Shown: positions 53,520-61,764 of the stretch, one piece after another
How the letters are laid out: every line of letters begins with the position of its first letter
Position numbering within the stretch: the stretch's first letter is position 1
Origin: Thermoflexus sp.
GTDB taxonomy: Bacteria; Chloroflexota; Anaerolineae; Aggregatilineales; Aggregatilineaceae
Assembly: GCA_020724465.1 (NCBI GenBank)
Contig: DYGX01000004.1
Span: 235,647-299,646, forward strand
Direction of reading: 5' to 3'
DNA: 64,000 nucleotides
Translations under genes and position numbers: made by a program
The notes under the pieces: model-generated
What the model was told of the DNA's origin: nothing
The model's input: only the letters and a program-made list of their open reading frames with translations
The model's database searches: none

Positions 53520-55493
53520 GTGTATCCGTCCCCCCATCTCCAGCAGTCTCGCGCCAGCCCGGCCAACACGCTCGCGCGCCCGGCCACAGTCCGCCTGATC
53601 TGGGCGTTCACGCTGGTTGTGGCGTTGGTGATCGCGCTGGACCTTGTTCCCTGGCTGCGTGGTGATGCGCCCTGGATCCCCGCCGATGGCCGTTGGATCT
53701 GGTCGCACGAGCTTCCTCGCTGGCAGGCGATCCCCCTGGCGGCAGCGGCGCTGGCAGTCTATGTCACGGGCGCCATCCTGCTGCTGCGCCGGACACAAGC
53801 GTCTCGGCGCTACCCCACCCCGCTGATCCTGTGGGCATTCGGCGGCCTCGTCTTGCTGACGCTGGTGATGATGTGCCTGGAAGACAGCCCGCTCTATCTG
53901 CTGCTGGCGCGCCTGACGGCACAAGGCCGCTACCATGCCGCAGCGAGCGCCATCACCAGCCTTGGCCACACCCTGCGCCACTGGCCGGACTTCACCGCCG
54001 CGCTGCTGCGCGAAAGCAGCCAGCCAAACGGCGTTGTGCTCAGCCCACCCGGCCTGACCGCCATTTCTTACGCCACAGCGCGGGCATTCGATCACCTGCC
54101 GGCGGTCATCACGCTCGGCCTGGCCGGAGTCCCGCGCCAGATGCAGTGCCAGAACCTGACCATGGCCGCGTGGAGCGATGCGCAGTGGGCGAGCGCGTGG
54201 CCGCAAATGCTCATGCCGTTTTGGAGCGCGCTGAGCGTCGCGCCCCTCTATCGCCTGGGGACCATGCTCTTTGACCGCCAGCGCGCGCGGTGGGCCGTCG
54301 CGGTGTGGGTGCTGGTGCCGGGCATGATCTTTTTCCAGCCGCTGTTCAACGTCCTTTACCCGCTGGTGGCGCTGGTGATGCTCGTCTTTCTGTGGCGCGG
54401 GCTGGCAAACCGGCAGGGCAGATGGATCACGCTGGCCGGATTCGTGCTGTCGGTCGGGCTGTTCCTGAACCTGTCGCTGGTCCCCCTGGGGCTGCTTGCC
54501 GGGCTGATCGTAATCGGGGAGCACCTGCGGACGCGCGGCGGTTTCGCGTCGATGGCGCGCGATTTGACATTGTTCGGCGCGGGCGTGGCATCCGCCTGGC
54601 TGGTCTACTGGCTGCTCAGCGGGCTGGCGCCGTGGGTGATCTTTGGCGCCGGCCTGTCGCAGCACTACAAGCTCAACCGCCCCTACCTGCCCTGGCTCAT
54701 CCACCACCCGCTGGATATGTTCCTGTTCGCCGGGCTGCCGCTCAGCGCTTTTACCGTCTGGCGCGCGCTGCGGCTGCGCCATTTGCGGCACACACCCGCC
54801 ACCCGCGCTGACGTGCTGAGCGGCGCCGCCGTCGCCGCGCTGGTGATCATGGTCCTCAGCGGGACGGCGCGCGGCGAAACAGGCCGTGTCTGGCTGTTCT
54901 TTGCCCCGATCTGGGTGTTGATGGCCGTGGATCTGGTGGCGACGCTCGCCCCACGCCAGCAGATCGCCTGCCTGGCGTTGCAGGCCGTGTACCTGCTGAC
55001 GCTGGTCGCGGTGCTGCGCGGGGCGGACCATGCCGCCCTGACCAGGCCGGTCCGGGTGGCCGACGCCGCCACCGCGCCGACCTATCCTGTTCTGGCGTCG
55101 TTCGAGCGCAACGGCGACCGGCTGACCTTCGTCGGGCTGGACGTCCAGGCCCGCCCCGACACGGTAACCCTGAACCTTTACTGGCAGGCCAACACGCCGA
55201 TCCGCGATGCCTACGTCCTCACCCTGCTCGGCATCGCGCCCGACGGCTCCACGCTGCCCGGCTACGAGTGGAACCCGCGCGGGTGGGACTTCCCGCCGGC
55301 CTGCTGGAAGCCCGGCCAGACGTTTGTCGACGACGTCACGCTGCCGTTGGGCGACGCGGCGCAGCCCGGAGACTGGCTGTTCAGCCTGGCGATTGTCGAC
55401 GCCTTCACACACGAGCCGATGCGCGTCACCCTGCCGGATGGAACCGCCAGCACACAGGTCGGGATTGGCCCGGTTCCGGTGCCCGCCTCGTAG
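53520..55493 (+). CDS. Multi-pass membrane protein, GT39/mannosyltransferase-like
   Basis: A 657-residue protein with about ten hydrophobic helices (LIWAFTLVVALVIALDLV, LAAAALAVYVTGAILLLR, YPLVALVMLVFLW and others) and a C-terminal soluble part of about 130 residues with beta-strand patterns (TVTLNLYWQANTPIRDAY). The arrangement is that of GT-C-type glycosyltransferases that use lipid-linked sugars, though the early Asp/Glu motif is only weakly visible (CLEDSP). GTG at 53520 is used as start since no better one fits; the ribosome site is weak. The function is uncertain. Confidence 0.72.
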   Translation: MYPSPHLQQSRASPANTLARPATVRLIWAFTLVVALVIALDLVPWLRGDAPWIPADGRWIWSHELPRWQAIPLAAAALAVYVTGAILLLRRTQASRRYPTPLILWAFGGLVLLTLVMMCLEDSPLYLLLARLTAQGRYHAAASAITSLGHTLRHWPDFTAALLRESSQPNGVVLSPPGLTAISYATARAFDHLPAVITLGLAGVPRQMQCQNLTMAAWSDAQWASAWPQMLMPFWSALSVAPLYRLGTMLFDRQRARWAVAVWVLVPGMIFFQPLFNVLYPLVALVMLVFLWRGLANRQGRWITLAGFVLSVGLFLNLSLVPLGLLAGLIVIGEHLRTRGGFASMARDLTLFGAGVASAWLVYWLLSGLAPWVIFGAGLSQHYKLNRPYLPWLIHHPLDMFLFAGLPLSAFTVWRALRLRHLRHTPATRADVLSGAAVAALVIMVLSGTARGETGRVWLFFAPIWVLMAVDLVATLAPRQQIACLALQAVYLLTLVAVLRGADHAALTRPVRVADAATAPTYPVLASFERNGDRLTFVGLDVQARPDTVTLNLYWQANTPIRDAYVLTLLGIAPDGSTLPGYEWNPRGWDFPPACWKPGQTFVDDVTLPLGDAAQPGDWLFSLAIVDAFTHEPMRVTLPDGTASTQVGIGPVPVPAS

Positions 55494-55627
55494 AAGCACG
55501 ACGTTCCGGGGCCAAAGGCTTGCAGTGCCGCCCGAGGTGACGGATAATCGTAGGTGACAGGGTAGCACGCCGGCTGCCCGCCAGCGGAACGGCACGGGGC
55601 ACAAGCCGTGTGCCAGGGAGTAAGCGT

Positions 55628-56416
55628 GTGAAGAGTCGCGCGGAACGCAGCATCGAAGCCCTGACCTGGGCATCCGTCGTCATCTGGCTGGGCTTTTCGC
55701 TCATCATGCACCTGCTGGATTACGCCTGGCTGGTGCTGATGGTGCTGGGGATCATCCTGCTCAGCTCGGCCATCTACCAGCGCAGCCGGGGCTGGCACAC
55801 CTCGCTGATGATCTGGATCGGCGGCGTGTGGATGGCGATTTTCAGCGTGATCGAGGTCACCAACGAGATCGTGGCCGCGCTCAGCACCGACGGCGAAGGG
55901 CTGCATATCGACCTGCTGGTTTACCTGGGCATCGCGCTGATTTCGATGGGGCTGGCCGTTGTGCTGCGCCACATCCAGCCGCCGAGCCTGGCTCAGCGCA
56001 GCGCCGAGCCGCCGTCCGTGCGCGACAGCCAGGGATATATACCCAGCGTCATCCCGCAGCGCGTCGCCGACGATTACAGCTCCGGATACTTCCCGCCGGA
56101 CAGCGCCACGCAGAGCCAGGGTGCCTGGGCCGCCCCCGACCAGCAGATCACCGCGCCGCGCCCCCGCACCGATCCCGCCGCGCCGCGCCCCACCGGACAA
56201 TACGCCGCTGCGCAGCACACCGCTGGCCGCCGTGCCCGCCCCGCCAACACCACCAGTTGGAGCCAGACCGGCGCCCAACCGCGGCCCGCCAACCGCCGCG
56301 CCCGCCCGGCGCCCCGCGCCGATACCCCTTCGGACCTGGAAGCCCGCGTCGAAGATATCATCCGCCGCAGCCGCCAGCGGCGCGGCCTGGACTCGGGCGA
56401 CGACCTGCCCTACTGA
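55628..56416 (+). CDS. Small multi-pass membrane protein with disordered tail
   Basis: The 262-residue protein has four hydrophobic helices in the first 115 residues (SVVIWLGFSLIMHLL, WLVLMVLGIILLSSAIY, LMIWIGGVWMAIFSVI, LLVYLGIALISMGLAVVL), then a long tail rich in Pro, Arg, Gln and Ser with no clear fold. GTG at 55628 has GGGAG seven bases upstream; a GTG at 55610 is less likely. It ends within the convergent gene at 56410, overlapping it by seven bases. No family was recognised. Confidence 0.75.
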   Translation: MKSRAERSIEALTWASVVIWLGFSLIMHLLDYAWLVLMVLGIILLSSAIYQRSRGWHTSLMIWIGGVWMAIFSVIEVTNEIVAALSTDGEGLHIDLLVYLGIALISMGLAVVLRHIQPPSLAQRSAEPPSVRDSQGYIPSVIPQRVADDYSSGYFPPDSATQSQGAWAAPDQQITAPRPRTDPAAPRPTGQYAAAQHTAGRRARPANTTSWSQTGAQPRPANRRARPAPRADTPSDLEARVEDIIRRSRQRRGLDSGDDLPY

Positions 56417-56622
56417 GCGGACCGATTCAACACAATCAGCGCCGCGCCGATGAGGGCGAACATCAGGTACGCCATCGCCATCACGATCCGCACCCGGCGC
56501 TCGCCAAAACGCCGGATGTAGCCGTCCAGCCGCTCGACGTCGTAGAACATCTTGACGTTGAGCAGCGTCCCGACGAAACCGGCGGTGCCGCCCAGCATAA
56601 TAAGCCAGTCTAGAAACCCCAC
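56410..56622 (-). CDS. Small membrane protein, paralogue 1
   Basis: A 70-residue protein with two hydrophobic helices and the shared pattern GTAGFVGTLL, IRRFGERRVR and MAYLMFALIGAAL. It is similar in sequence and length to the next gene upstream (56644-56859), so the pair is probably a tandem duplication. GTG at 56622 has AGGGA before it. No function is known to me. Confidence 0.68.
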   Translation of the reverse strand: MGFLDWLIMLGGTAGFVGTLLNVKMFYDVERLDGYIRRFGERRVRIVMAMAYLMFALIGAALIVLNRSAQ

Positions 56623-56643
56623 GTCGATCCCTGCTTTCGCAAC

Positions 56644-56859
56644 TTAACCCCCGCCGAACAGACGGGCCGCCCCGACCAGACTCAGCAGCAGATACACCAG
56701 CGCCGCGCCCCAGCGCAAAGGCCGCCGCCCGAAGCGCTCAATCAGCGTCTGCATCTGCGCTTCGTTGATGAACGGCCGCCGCCCCATCAGGCTGCCGGCA
56801 AATCCCGCCGCGCCGATCACCAGCAGCGCCGCATCGAGCACATCGCTTACCAGCATCAT
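56644..56859 (-). CDS. Small membrane protein, paralogue 2
   Basis: A 71-residue protein with two hydrophobic helices. It shares GAAGFAGSLM, IERFGRRPLR and LVYLLLSLVGAA with the neighbour at 56410. Its ATG overlaps the stop of the methyltransferase gene in ATGA, so it is translationally coupled to it; a second ATG one codon later is equally close to GGAGG. The proteins may form a heterodimer in the membrane, but this is only inferred. Confidence 0.65.
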   Translation of the reverse strand: MMLVSDVLDAALLVIGAAGFAGSLMGRRPFINEAQMQTLIERFGRRPLRWGAALVYLLLSLVGAARLFGGG

Positions 56860-58082
56860 TCCCTCCGCAGCGGCTCCCCGCAGATCAACGCGCACGGCTG
56901 CCCGTCCGCGCGCGTCAGCACCACAACCGCCGGGCGTCCTTCCCCGTTGAGCCGCAGTTTGCTGATCAGCACCTCCGGCGCGATCGGGCTTCCGCGCTTC
57001 TTCACCGTCACCTGCCCGATCTCCCGCTCCAACAGCGCCGCGCGCAGCCGCTTGAGATGGAACGGCATCCACGCCTCGACCGGCCACACCCGCGCCCAGG
57101 GCGTGTCTGCCGCCTCATCGCCGGTCAGATAGGCGATCGTCTCGTCCAGCCGGTAGAGCGCGATCCCCAGGTGCGCCGCCAACTCGCCCAGCAGCCCGGC
57201 GCGGATCACCGCCGGGTCCGGCTCGTAGAGATAGGCGCGCGGCGCAGACAGGGGCGGCGCGGGCAGGCCGGCGGGCATCAGCGTCTCGCCGCGCCCGTCC
57301 GCGTCGATGCGGGAGGCACACCGCCCGGCGAACCCAAACGCACCCGCCCACAGCACCGCCTCTTTCAGCTCGCCCTGCGCGCTGATGAACTCCAGCCCGG
57401 CCCCGGCGTCCATATAGGGGTGCAACTCGTCCAGGGCCACGCCCGGCGAAAGCTTGACCGCCAGCCCATCGAAGCGCCAGGCGGCGATCGTGTCCAGCGG
57501 TGGCTGGTAGCTGCGCACGGAAAACATCCGCCGTCCGTGCTCGCGCCGCGCCGGGTCGAAAAACGCCGCCGGGACTCCGCGCAGCGGCAGAGCACGGGTC
57601 AGATCGGCGGCCAGCCAGGCGGCTTCGCGCCCGTACACGCGCAGGTTAGCCCGCGCCAGCCGCAGGCGCAACCGGTTGCGGTCCACACCGAGCACGAACA
57701 CGCCCGGCAGCGCGGCCAGCGCCAGCGTGTCTCCACCGATTCCACAGCCGAGGTCCGCCACACGCTCATAGCCCGCTGCGGCGAAGCGGCGGGCGCGCCA
57801 CGCGGCGATATGCTCGCCGCTGGCCTGCTCCAACCCCTCCGGCGTGAAGAACATCTCCGCGGCGCGGCGGAACTTCGAGGCCGCTCGCCAGCGCAAACGG
57901 GCAAGCGTCAGCGCCGCGCCGGCCTGCTCCGGGGTGAGCGTGGAGCGCAGCGCGGCGAGCAGCGCCAGCGTTCGAGCTTCGCTGAGATCCTCTGCCGCCA
58001 GCCATGCCAGCGCCTCGTGCCCGGCCGGGCTGGTCAGGAAGTCAACATCCGCCTCGTTCAACGACGGTACACCGGAGAACAA
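56856..58082 (-). CDS. Class I SAM-dependent methyltransferase with THUMP-like domain
   Basis: A 408-residue protein. The SAM motif VADLGCGIGGDTLALA and the catalytic-type motif AAFFDPARR (instead of the DPPY of nucleic-acid adenine methylases) match the family whose C-terminal part is a THUMP-like domain. An N-terminal helical region (LARLRWRAASKFRRAAEMFF) precedes the domain. The target, perhaps an RNA, is not known. The start is uncertain: TTG at 58082 lies in the T-tract of the upstream terminator, and TTG at 58061 is an alternative. Confidence 0.83.
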   Translation of the reverse strand: MFSGVPSLNEADVDFLTSPAGHEALAWLAAEDLSEARTLALLAALRSTLTPEQAGAALTLARLRWRAASKFRRAAEMFFTPEGLEQASGEHIAAWRARRFAAAGYERVADLGCGIGGDTLALAALPGVFVLGVDRNRLRLRLARANLRVYGREAAWLAADLTRALPLRGVPAAFFDPARREHGRRMFSVRSYQPPLDTIAAWRFDGLAVKLSPGVALDELHPYMDAGAGLEFISAQGELKEAVLWAGAFGFAGRCASRIDADGRGETLMPAGLPAPPLSAPRAYLYEPDPAVIRAGLLGELAAHLGIALYRLDETIAYLTGDEAADTPWARVWPVEAWMPFHLKRLRAALLEREIGQVTVKKRGSPIAPEVLISKLRLNGEGRPAVVVLTRADGQPCALICGEPLRRE

Positions 58083-58122
58083 AAGCGGGCAGGTCAGCCC
58101 CTGTCAGCCACGACCTGCCCGC
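58081..58122 (-). terminator. Terminator of the small acidic protein gene
   Basis: On the minus strand GCGGGCAGGTC and GACCTGCCCGC pair perfectly over 11 bp with a 16-base loop, followed by TTTTGTT. It lies directly before the methyltransferase start. Confidence 0.8.
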
Positions 58123-58144
58123 CAGCGTTGCATGTCGCTGCCGC

Positions 58145-58444
58145 CTACCCGATCTGATTGATCAGCCGGACGAACTCGTCCCATTCGTCGCGCATGAAGA
58201 TCAGCGATCCCCAGTCCATCTCCAGCTCGATCGCGTCTTCTTCTTCCTCTTTGGTGGGGGGTTCCTGCGCCGCTTCGCGGATCAGGTCAATGAATTCTTC
58301 CCATTCTTCCTGGAAGAAATGCGCCGTGACCGCGCCCAGCTCGAGATGATAGGTGCGCTCGCCGTCCGGCTCGCTGGCCGCCCAGGCGGTGTAGTTTTCC
58401 GTCTCGGCCAGGGTGTCGACCGGGATTTCGCCGTTGTCGTTCAT
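58145..58444 (-). CDS. Small acidic protein with internal duplication
   Basis: A 99-residue very acidic protein made of two similar halves: HLELGAVTAHFFQEEWEEF with IDLIREA, and IELEMDWGSLIFMRDEWDEF with VRLINQI. Each half has a beta-hairpin-like start followed by a helix that carries EEWEEF or DEWDEF. GAGGAG precedes the ATG. I do not recognise the family. The charge suggests binding to a basic partner or nucleic-acid mimicry, which is speculation. Confidence 0.75.
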   Translation of the reverse strand: MNDNGEIPVDTLAETENYTAWAASEPDGERTYHLELGAVTAHFFQEEWEEFIDLIREAAQEPPTKEEEEDAIELEMDWGSLIFMRDEWDEFVRLINQIG

Positions 58445-58532
58445 GGATCGTTTCTCCTCATGCTAGCAGCCGTACCGTCTCCGAGCCAGGCACACGCCCG
58501 GTCCACCGGACACACGTCGCGCTGAAAAATGC

Positions 58533-58865
58533 TTAATCCTGATTGTCGTTGTTCACGTCGAATTTGTCCAGGGCGTGTATCACATCGACCAGCGCCAGCA
58601 AGCTCGCGCCGCTGTGCGCCTGATCGTCCAGGTCGTCGACACGGTAGCGCCGTTCGAGGAGATTGCGCTCAAAGCTGTCATCCGCGATCACCGCCTGGAC
58701 GCGCGCCGCCACCGCGGCACGCCGCGCGCCATCCCAACCAAGCGCGATCCGGGTCCAGTACATGCGGTATCCCGTGATAATGCGCTCCTCGGTGAGCGGT
58801 TCCGCTTCGTCCGGCGGTGGCCCGGGCTGCCTGCCACGCAGCCAGCGATCGAAGAAATCGGCCAT
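58533..58865 (-). CDS. Hypothetical protein
   Basis: A 110-residue soluble protein, probably mainly helical, with a Pro-rich start (RGRQPGPPPDEAEPLTEERI) and an Asp/Asn-rich end. The start at 58865 is well supported by AAGGAGCC. No domain was recognised. It sits between a small acidic protein and a GNAT gene on the same strand. Confidence 0.65.
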   Translation of the reverse strand: MADFFDRWLRGRQPGPPPDEAEPLTEERIITGYRMYWTRIALGWDGARRAAVAARVQAVIADDSFERNLLERRYRVDDLDDQAHSGASLLALVDVIHALDKFDVNNDNQD

Positions 58866-58916
58866 GTCAAGGCTCCTTCACACATCTCGCGGGGCGAAAG
58901 CGGCGCCAGGGCCGCA

Positions 58917-59882
58917 TCAGGAACGGGGTGAATCGGGTGCCTCATCGACCCGCACAACGGCCTGCTCGGTCAGGTGGACGGGCCGCGCGTACAGCCACAC
59001 CGCCCCGTCCCACAGACGCAGGTAACCGGCGTCCTCGCAGGCGCGCACGACGTCCGGGTCGTCGAGCAGCTTGACGCGGACGGCCGTCCGCCCCAGGGCC
59101 GAGGCCAGCCGCCGTACATCGCGGGCGACCTGCCCCAAAACGCTGCCCGCTGCATCCAAGCAGCCGATCGTCAAGGTTGGACCGTCGAACCACCGCTTGC
59201 CGCCGACCGGGTTGAGCACCACGACGCCCTCCAGCGCGCCCGGACCGGCTCCGTCCCAGCCGTAAACCAGCCCATCCGCCAGGCGCGCGGCCAGACGCTC
59301 GGGCGTGAGGAAGGTGAAGGTCCAGTCGGCTTCCAGGCTGCGCTGAGCGGCGGCGAAGCGCGGGCTGGCGTCCAGCCAGGCCCGCACGCGGGGCGCGTCG
59401 CCCGGCCCCAGGGCGCGCAGCCCGTCAACCGGCTCGGCCAGGGGATCCGCACCGTAGGGCAGGAAGGTCGCGACGTGCCGGAAGCCGGTTTCGCGGGCCA
59501 GCACAGGCACGGCGCCGTCCACCGACGCGGTCGAGAAACGCACCACGCCGCGCCCGATCTGGTGGACCTGGTTCATGACATAATGGTGCAGGATGCGCGC
59601 AACACCCTGGCCCTGATACGCCGGGGCAACACGCAGCCCTTCGAGCCACCACTCATCCTCGGCCAGGCGCGTCAGTTTCGTCACACCCAGCACCTCGCCG
59701 CGCGCCTCGGCCACATAAAATCCACCGTGCGGGTCGTTGAACCACGCGTCCAGCACGTGCGGCAGGTAGTCGTCGCCGTCCCATGTCTGCGCGGCGATCG
59801 CCAGCAGGGCGTCGCGGTCGGCGCGGTCGGCGCGCCGGATGTTCAGATCAGAGCGCAAGTTTGGCTGCGGCATACCTGTCAT
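58917..59882 (-). CDS. GNAT family N-acetyltransferase
   Basis: The N-terminal half of the 321-residue protein is a GNAT domain: LNIRRADRADRDALLAIA, then VLGVTKLTRLAEDEWWLEGL and the acetyl-CoA motif VAPAYQGQGVARILHHYV. The C-terminal half is a second, degenerate GNAT-like fold (VVVLNPVGGKRWFDG, LLDDPDVVRACEDAGYLRL). ATG at 59882 follows GGAAGG. The acceptor is unknown. Confidence 0.85.
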   Translation of the reverse strand: MTGMPQPNLRSDLNIRRADRADRDALLAIAAQTWDGDDYLPHVLDAWFNDPHGGFYVAEARGEVLGVTKLTRLAEDEWWLEGLRVAPAYQGQGVARILHHYVMNQVHQIGRGVVRFSTASVDGAVPVLARETGFRHVATFLPYGADPLAEPVDGLRALGPGDAPRVRAWLDASPRFAAAQRSLEADWTFTFLTPERLAARLADGLVYGWDGAGPGALEGVVVLNPVGGKRWFDGPTLTIGCLDAAGSVLGQVARDVRRLASALGRTAVRVKLLDDPDVVRACEDAGYLRLWDGAVWLYARPVHLTEQAVVRVDEAPDSPRS

Positions 59883-59909
59883 CCGTTACCTTCCGGTGCG
59901 CGTTGCCGT

Positions 59910-61235
59910 TCAGCGGTCGCTGTGCAGGGTACCCGGCCCGGCAGGGTCCGCGTACCGGCTGCGCACCAGTTCAACTTCGTCTTCCGGCGCCCCGAACCGC
60001 CTGTTCAGAAAATAGCGGATCAGCGCGTAGATGAACCCGCTGCGGCGCGTGGGGTGCTCAGTCACCACCGGGAAGACTTCCTCGTCGAGCAGCTTGCCGC
60101 GCAGATAGCGCACCATCAGCCGCAGGGTGGCGACCGTCGGCGCCGCCAGCAGCACACCCAGCACACCGCCCAGGTTCGCACCGACCAGAATCGCCACCAG
60201 CACGACGAACGGGTGCAGGTCCAGGCTGCCGCCCAGGATGCGCGGGACCAGGAACACCGCCTCGACCTGCTGGATCACCACGTAGGCCAGCGCCACCACC
60301 AGCGCGTACACGATCCCTGCGTCGAGCGCAGCGAACGTCGAGCTGGGGGTGGTGAGGGCGAACAGAATGGCCGGGATCGACGACAGCGTCGGCCCGATGT
60401 TGGGGATGAACTCCAGAAAGCCCGCCAGCAGGCCGAGCACCAGCGGCTGCGGCAGGCCCAGAATCAGCGCGGCAAAATAGGTAGCAACCCCGACCGACGT
60501 GCCGAGCAGCAGCTGGCCGCGCAGGTACGCGTTCCAGATCAGTCCCAGCTCCACCATCAGGCGCTCAACGTCGCCGCGATAGCTCTCCGGGACGCTCTGC
60601 AGCACATACAACGCGAAGACCGGCCCATCCCGCATCAGATAGAAGATCAGCACCAGCGCAATGAACGAGTTAAAGACCAGCGTCACCGCGCCGCCCAACA
60701 CGCCCAGGCCGGAGTCCGCCAGGGCCAGCACGGCGGAGCGCAGCGTCTCCGTGAGGCCCTGCTGCGTGCCCGCCTCGCCGGATGGCGCGAGGAACGATTG
60801 CAGCTCGTCCCAGGGCACCAGGGTGAAATCGCCCAGGCTGATCGGCCGGCTCAGCCAGCCCTTGATATCCTCTTCTGCGGACTGCGCCAGGCGGGGCAGC
60901 TCGTCGGCGAACTCGCGCAGTTGGGCGAAGGTCGCGGGAACGATCAGGCCCACCACCAGCCCCAGCAAGCCCAGCACAATCACCCAGCTCACCACCACGC
61001 TCAGCGTCCGGCGCAGGCCAGGGCTGCCCACGACAATCACCCGCCGCTCGACAAAGCGCACGATCGGAGAGAGCAGATAGCCCAGGACAAGGGTAACCAG
61101 CAACGTTGTCCAGACCGAACCGCTGATCTTCCCCGCCACCAGCACCAGCAGAACCAACACGCCGAACGCGACGGCGCTCTTGGTTGTGGCGCTCCACGGC
61201 GGGCTGGTGAGCGTTGGCAGTTTGCTCGACGACAC
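59910..61235 (-). CDS. AI-2E family transporter-like membrane protein
   Basis: About seven to eight membrane helices make up this 441-residue permease. Typical family features are the GYLLSPIV segment after the second helix, the GFLEFIPNIGPTLSSIPA motif, and GILGGSLDLHPFVVLVAIL-like wording (LVPRILGGSLDLHPFVV). The family exports or imports small molecules; autoinducer-2 transport is known only for one member. The frame opens at GTG 61268; GTG at 61235 has a better purine-rich site before it and was chosen. Confidence 0.88.
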   Translation of the reverse strand: MSSSKLPTLTSPPWSATTKSAVAFGVLVLLVLVAGKISGSVWTTLLVTLVLGYLLSPIVRFVERRVIVVGSPGLRRTLSVVVSWVIVLGLLGLVVGLIVPATFAQLREFADELPRLAQSAEEDIKGWLSRPISLGDFTLVPWDELQSFLAPSGEAGTQQGLTETLRSAVLALADSGLGVLGGAVTLVFNSFIALVLIFYLMRDGPVFALYVLQSVPESYRGDVERLMVELGLIWNAYLRGQLLLGTSVGVATYFAALILGLPQPLVLGLLAGFLEFIPNIGPTLSSIPAILFALTTPSSTFAALDAGIVYALVVALAYVVIQQVEAVFLVPRILGGSLDLHPFVVLVAILVGANLGGVLGVLLAAPTVATLRLMVRYLRGKLLDEEVFPVVTEHPTRRSGFIYALIRYFLNRRFGAPEDEVELVRSRYADPAGPGTLHSDR

Positions 61236-61388
61236 AGCCTGTTCCCGCCTCTTCTCCCTTTGACACACCCCTTATTTTAACCCGCGCCGCGACGAACTGC
61301 GAACGCTTCGCCCGGCTTGGCAAACGTCGGTTTCGCCTGGCGCGCGCCCTGCCCGCACGCGGAAATTGCGGTTGGCGAAAATGTTCAC

Positions 61389-61417
61389 TTGGCGGATGTC
61401 TGTTGCCCTGCTACAAT
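61389..61417 (+). promoter_or_regulatory. Promoter of the double-NYN gene
   Basis: TTGGCG at 61389 and TACAAT at 61412 are 17 bp apart. The transcript would carry a leader of about 340 nt before the ATG at 61765; in that leader I see only a 12-base palindrome CTTCTTAAGAAG near 61502 and no gene. Confidence 0.65.
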
Positions 61418-61764
61418 GAAGCATAGTGGAGTGCGATTAGGCGAGCGCAAGTGGCAGCGGCGCGTCAAAATTGTTTTAGTTCACGTGCCGATAGGGCGGC
61501 CCTTCTTAAGAAGCTGACACGCGATAAACCGTTTCCGGTGCTGCACAGTGCTAGCGGTGCGTCGGTTGGTCAGATGCGCTTCTAGACCATATTGTTGGGT
61601 TGCGCTCTCGCCTCGTATTGGCTGCCCGCCTGATCCCGCGCTCAATTGACTATGCGGCTGCGCGACATCCGTCGCGTCCTCCACTCGTGATTTGACAGGG
61701 AAGCACAGGGAGTCTGTCGCGCATCTTCCGGGCCGCTGCCCAGGAAGAGCGATCCGAGGTTTGA

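Noticed and set aside
53481..55673. A 730-residue open frame on the minus strand
   Set aside because: It is antisense to a clear multi-pass membrane protein and shows no domain or hydrophobic pattern of its own.
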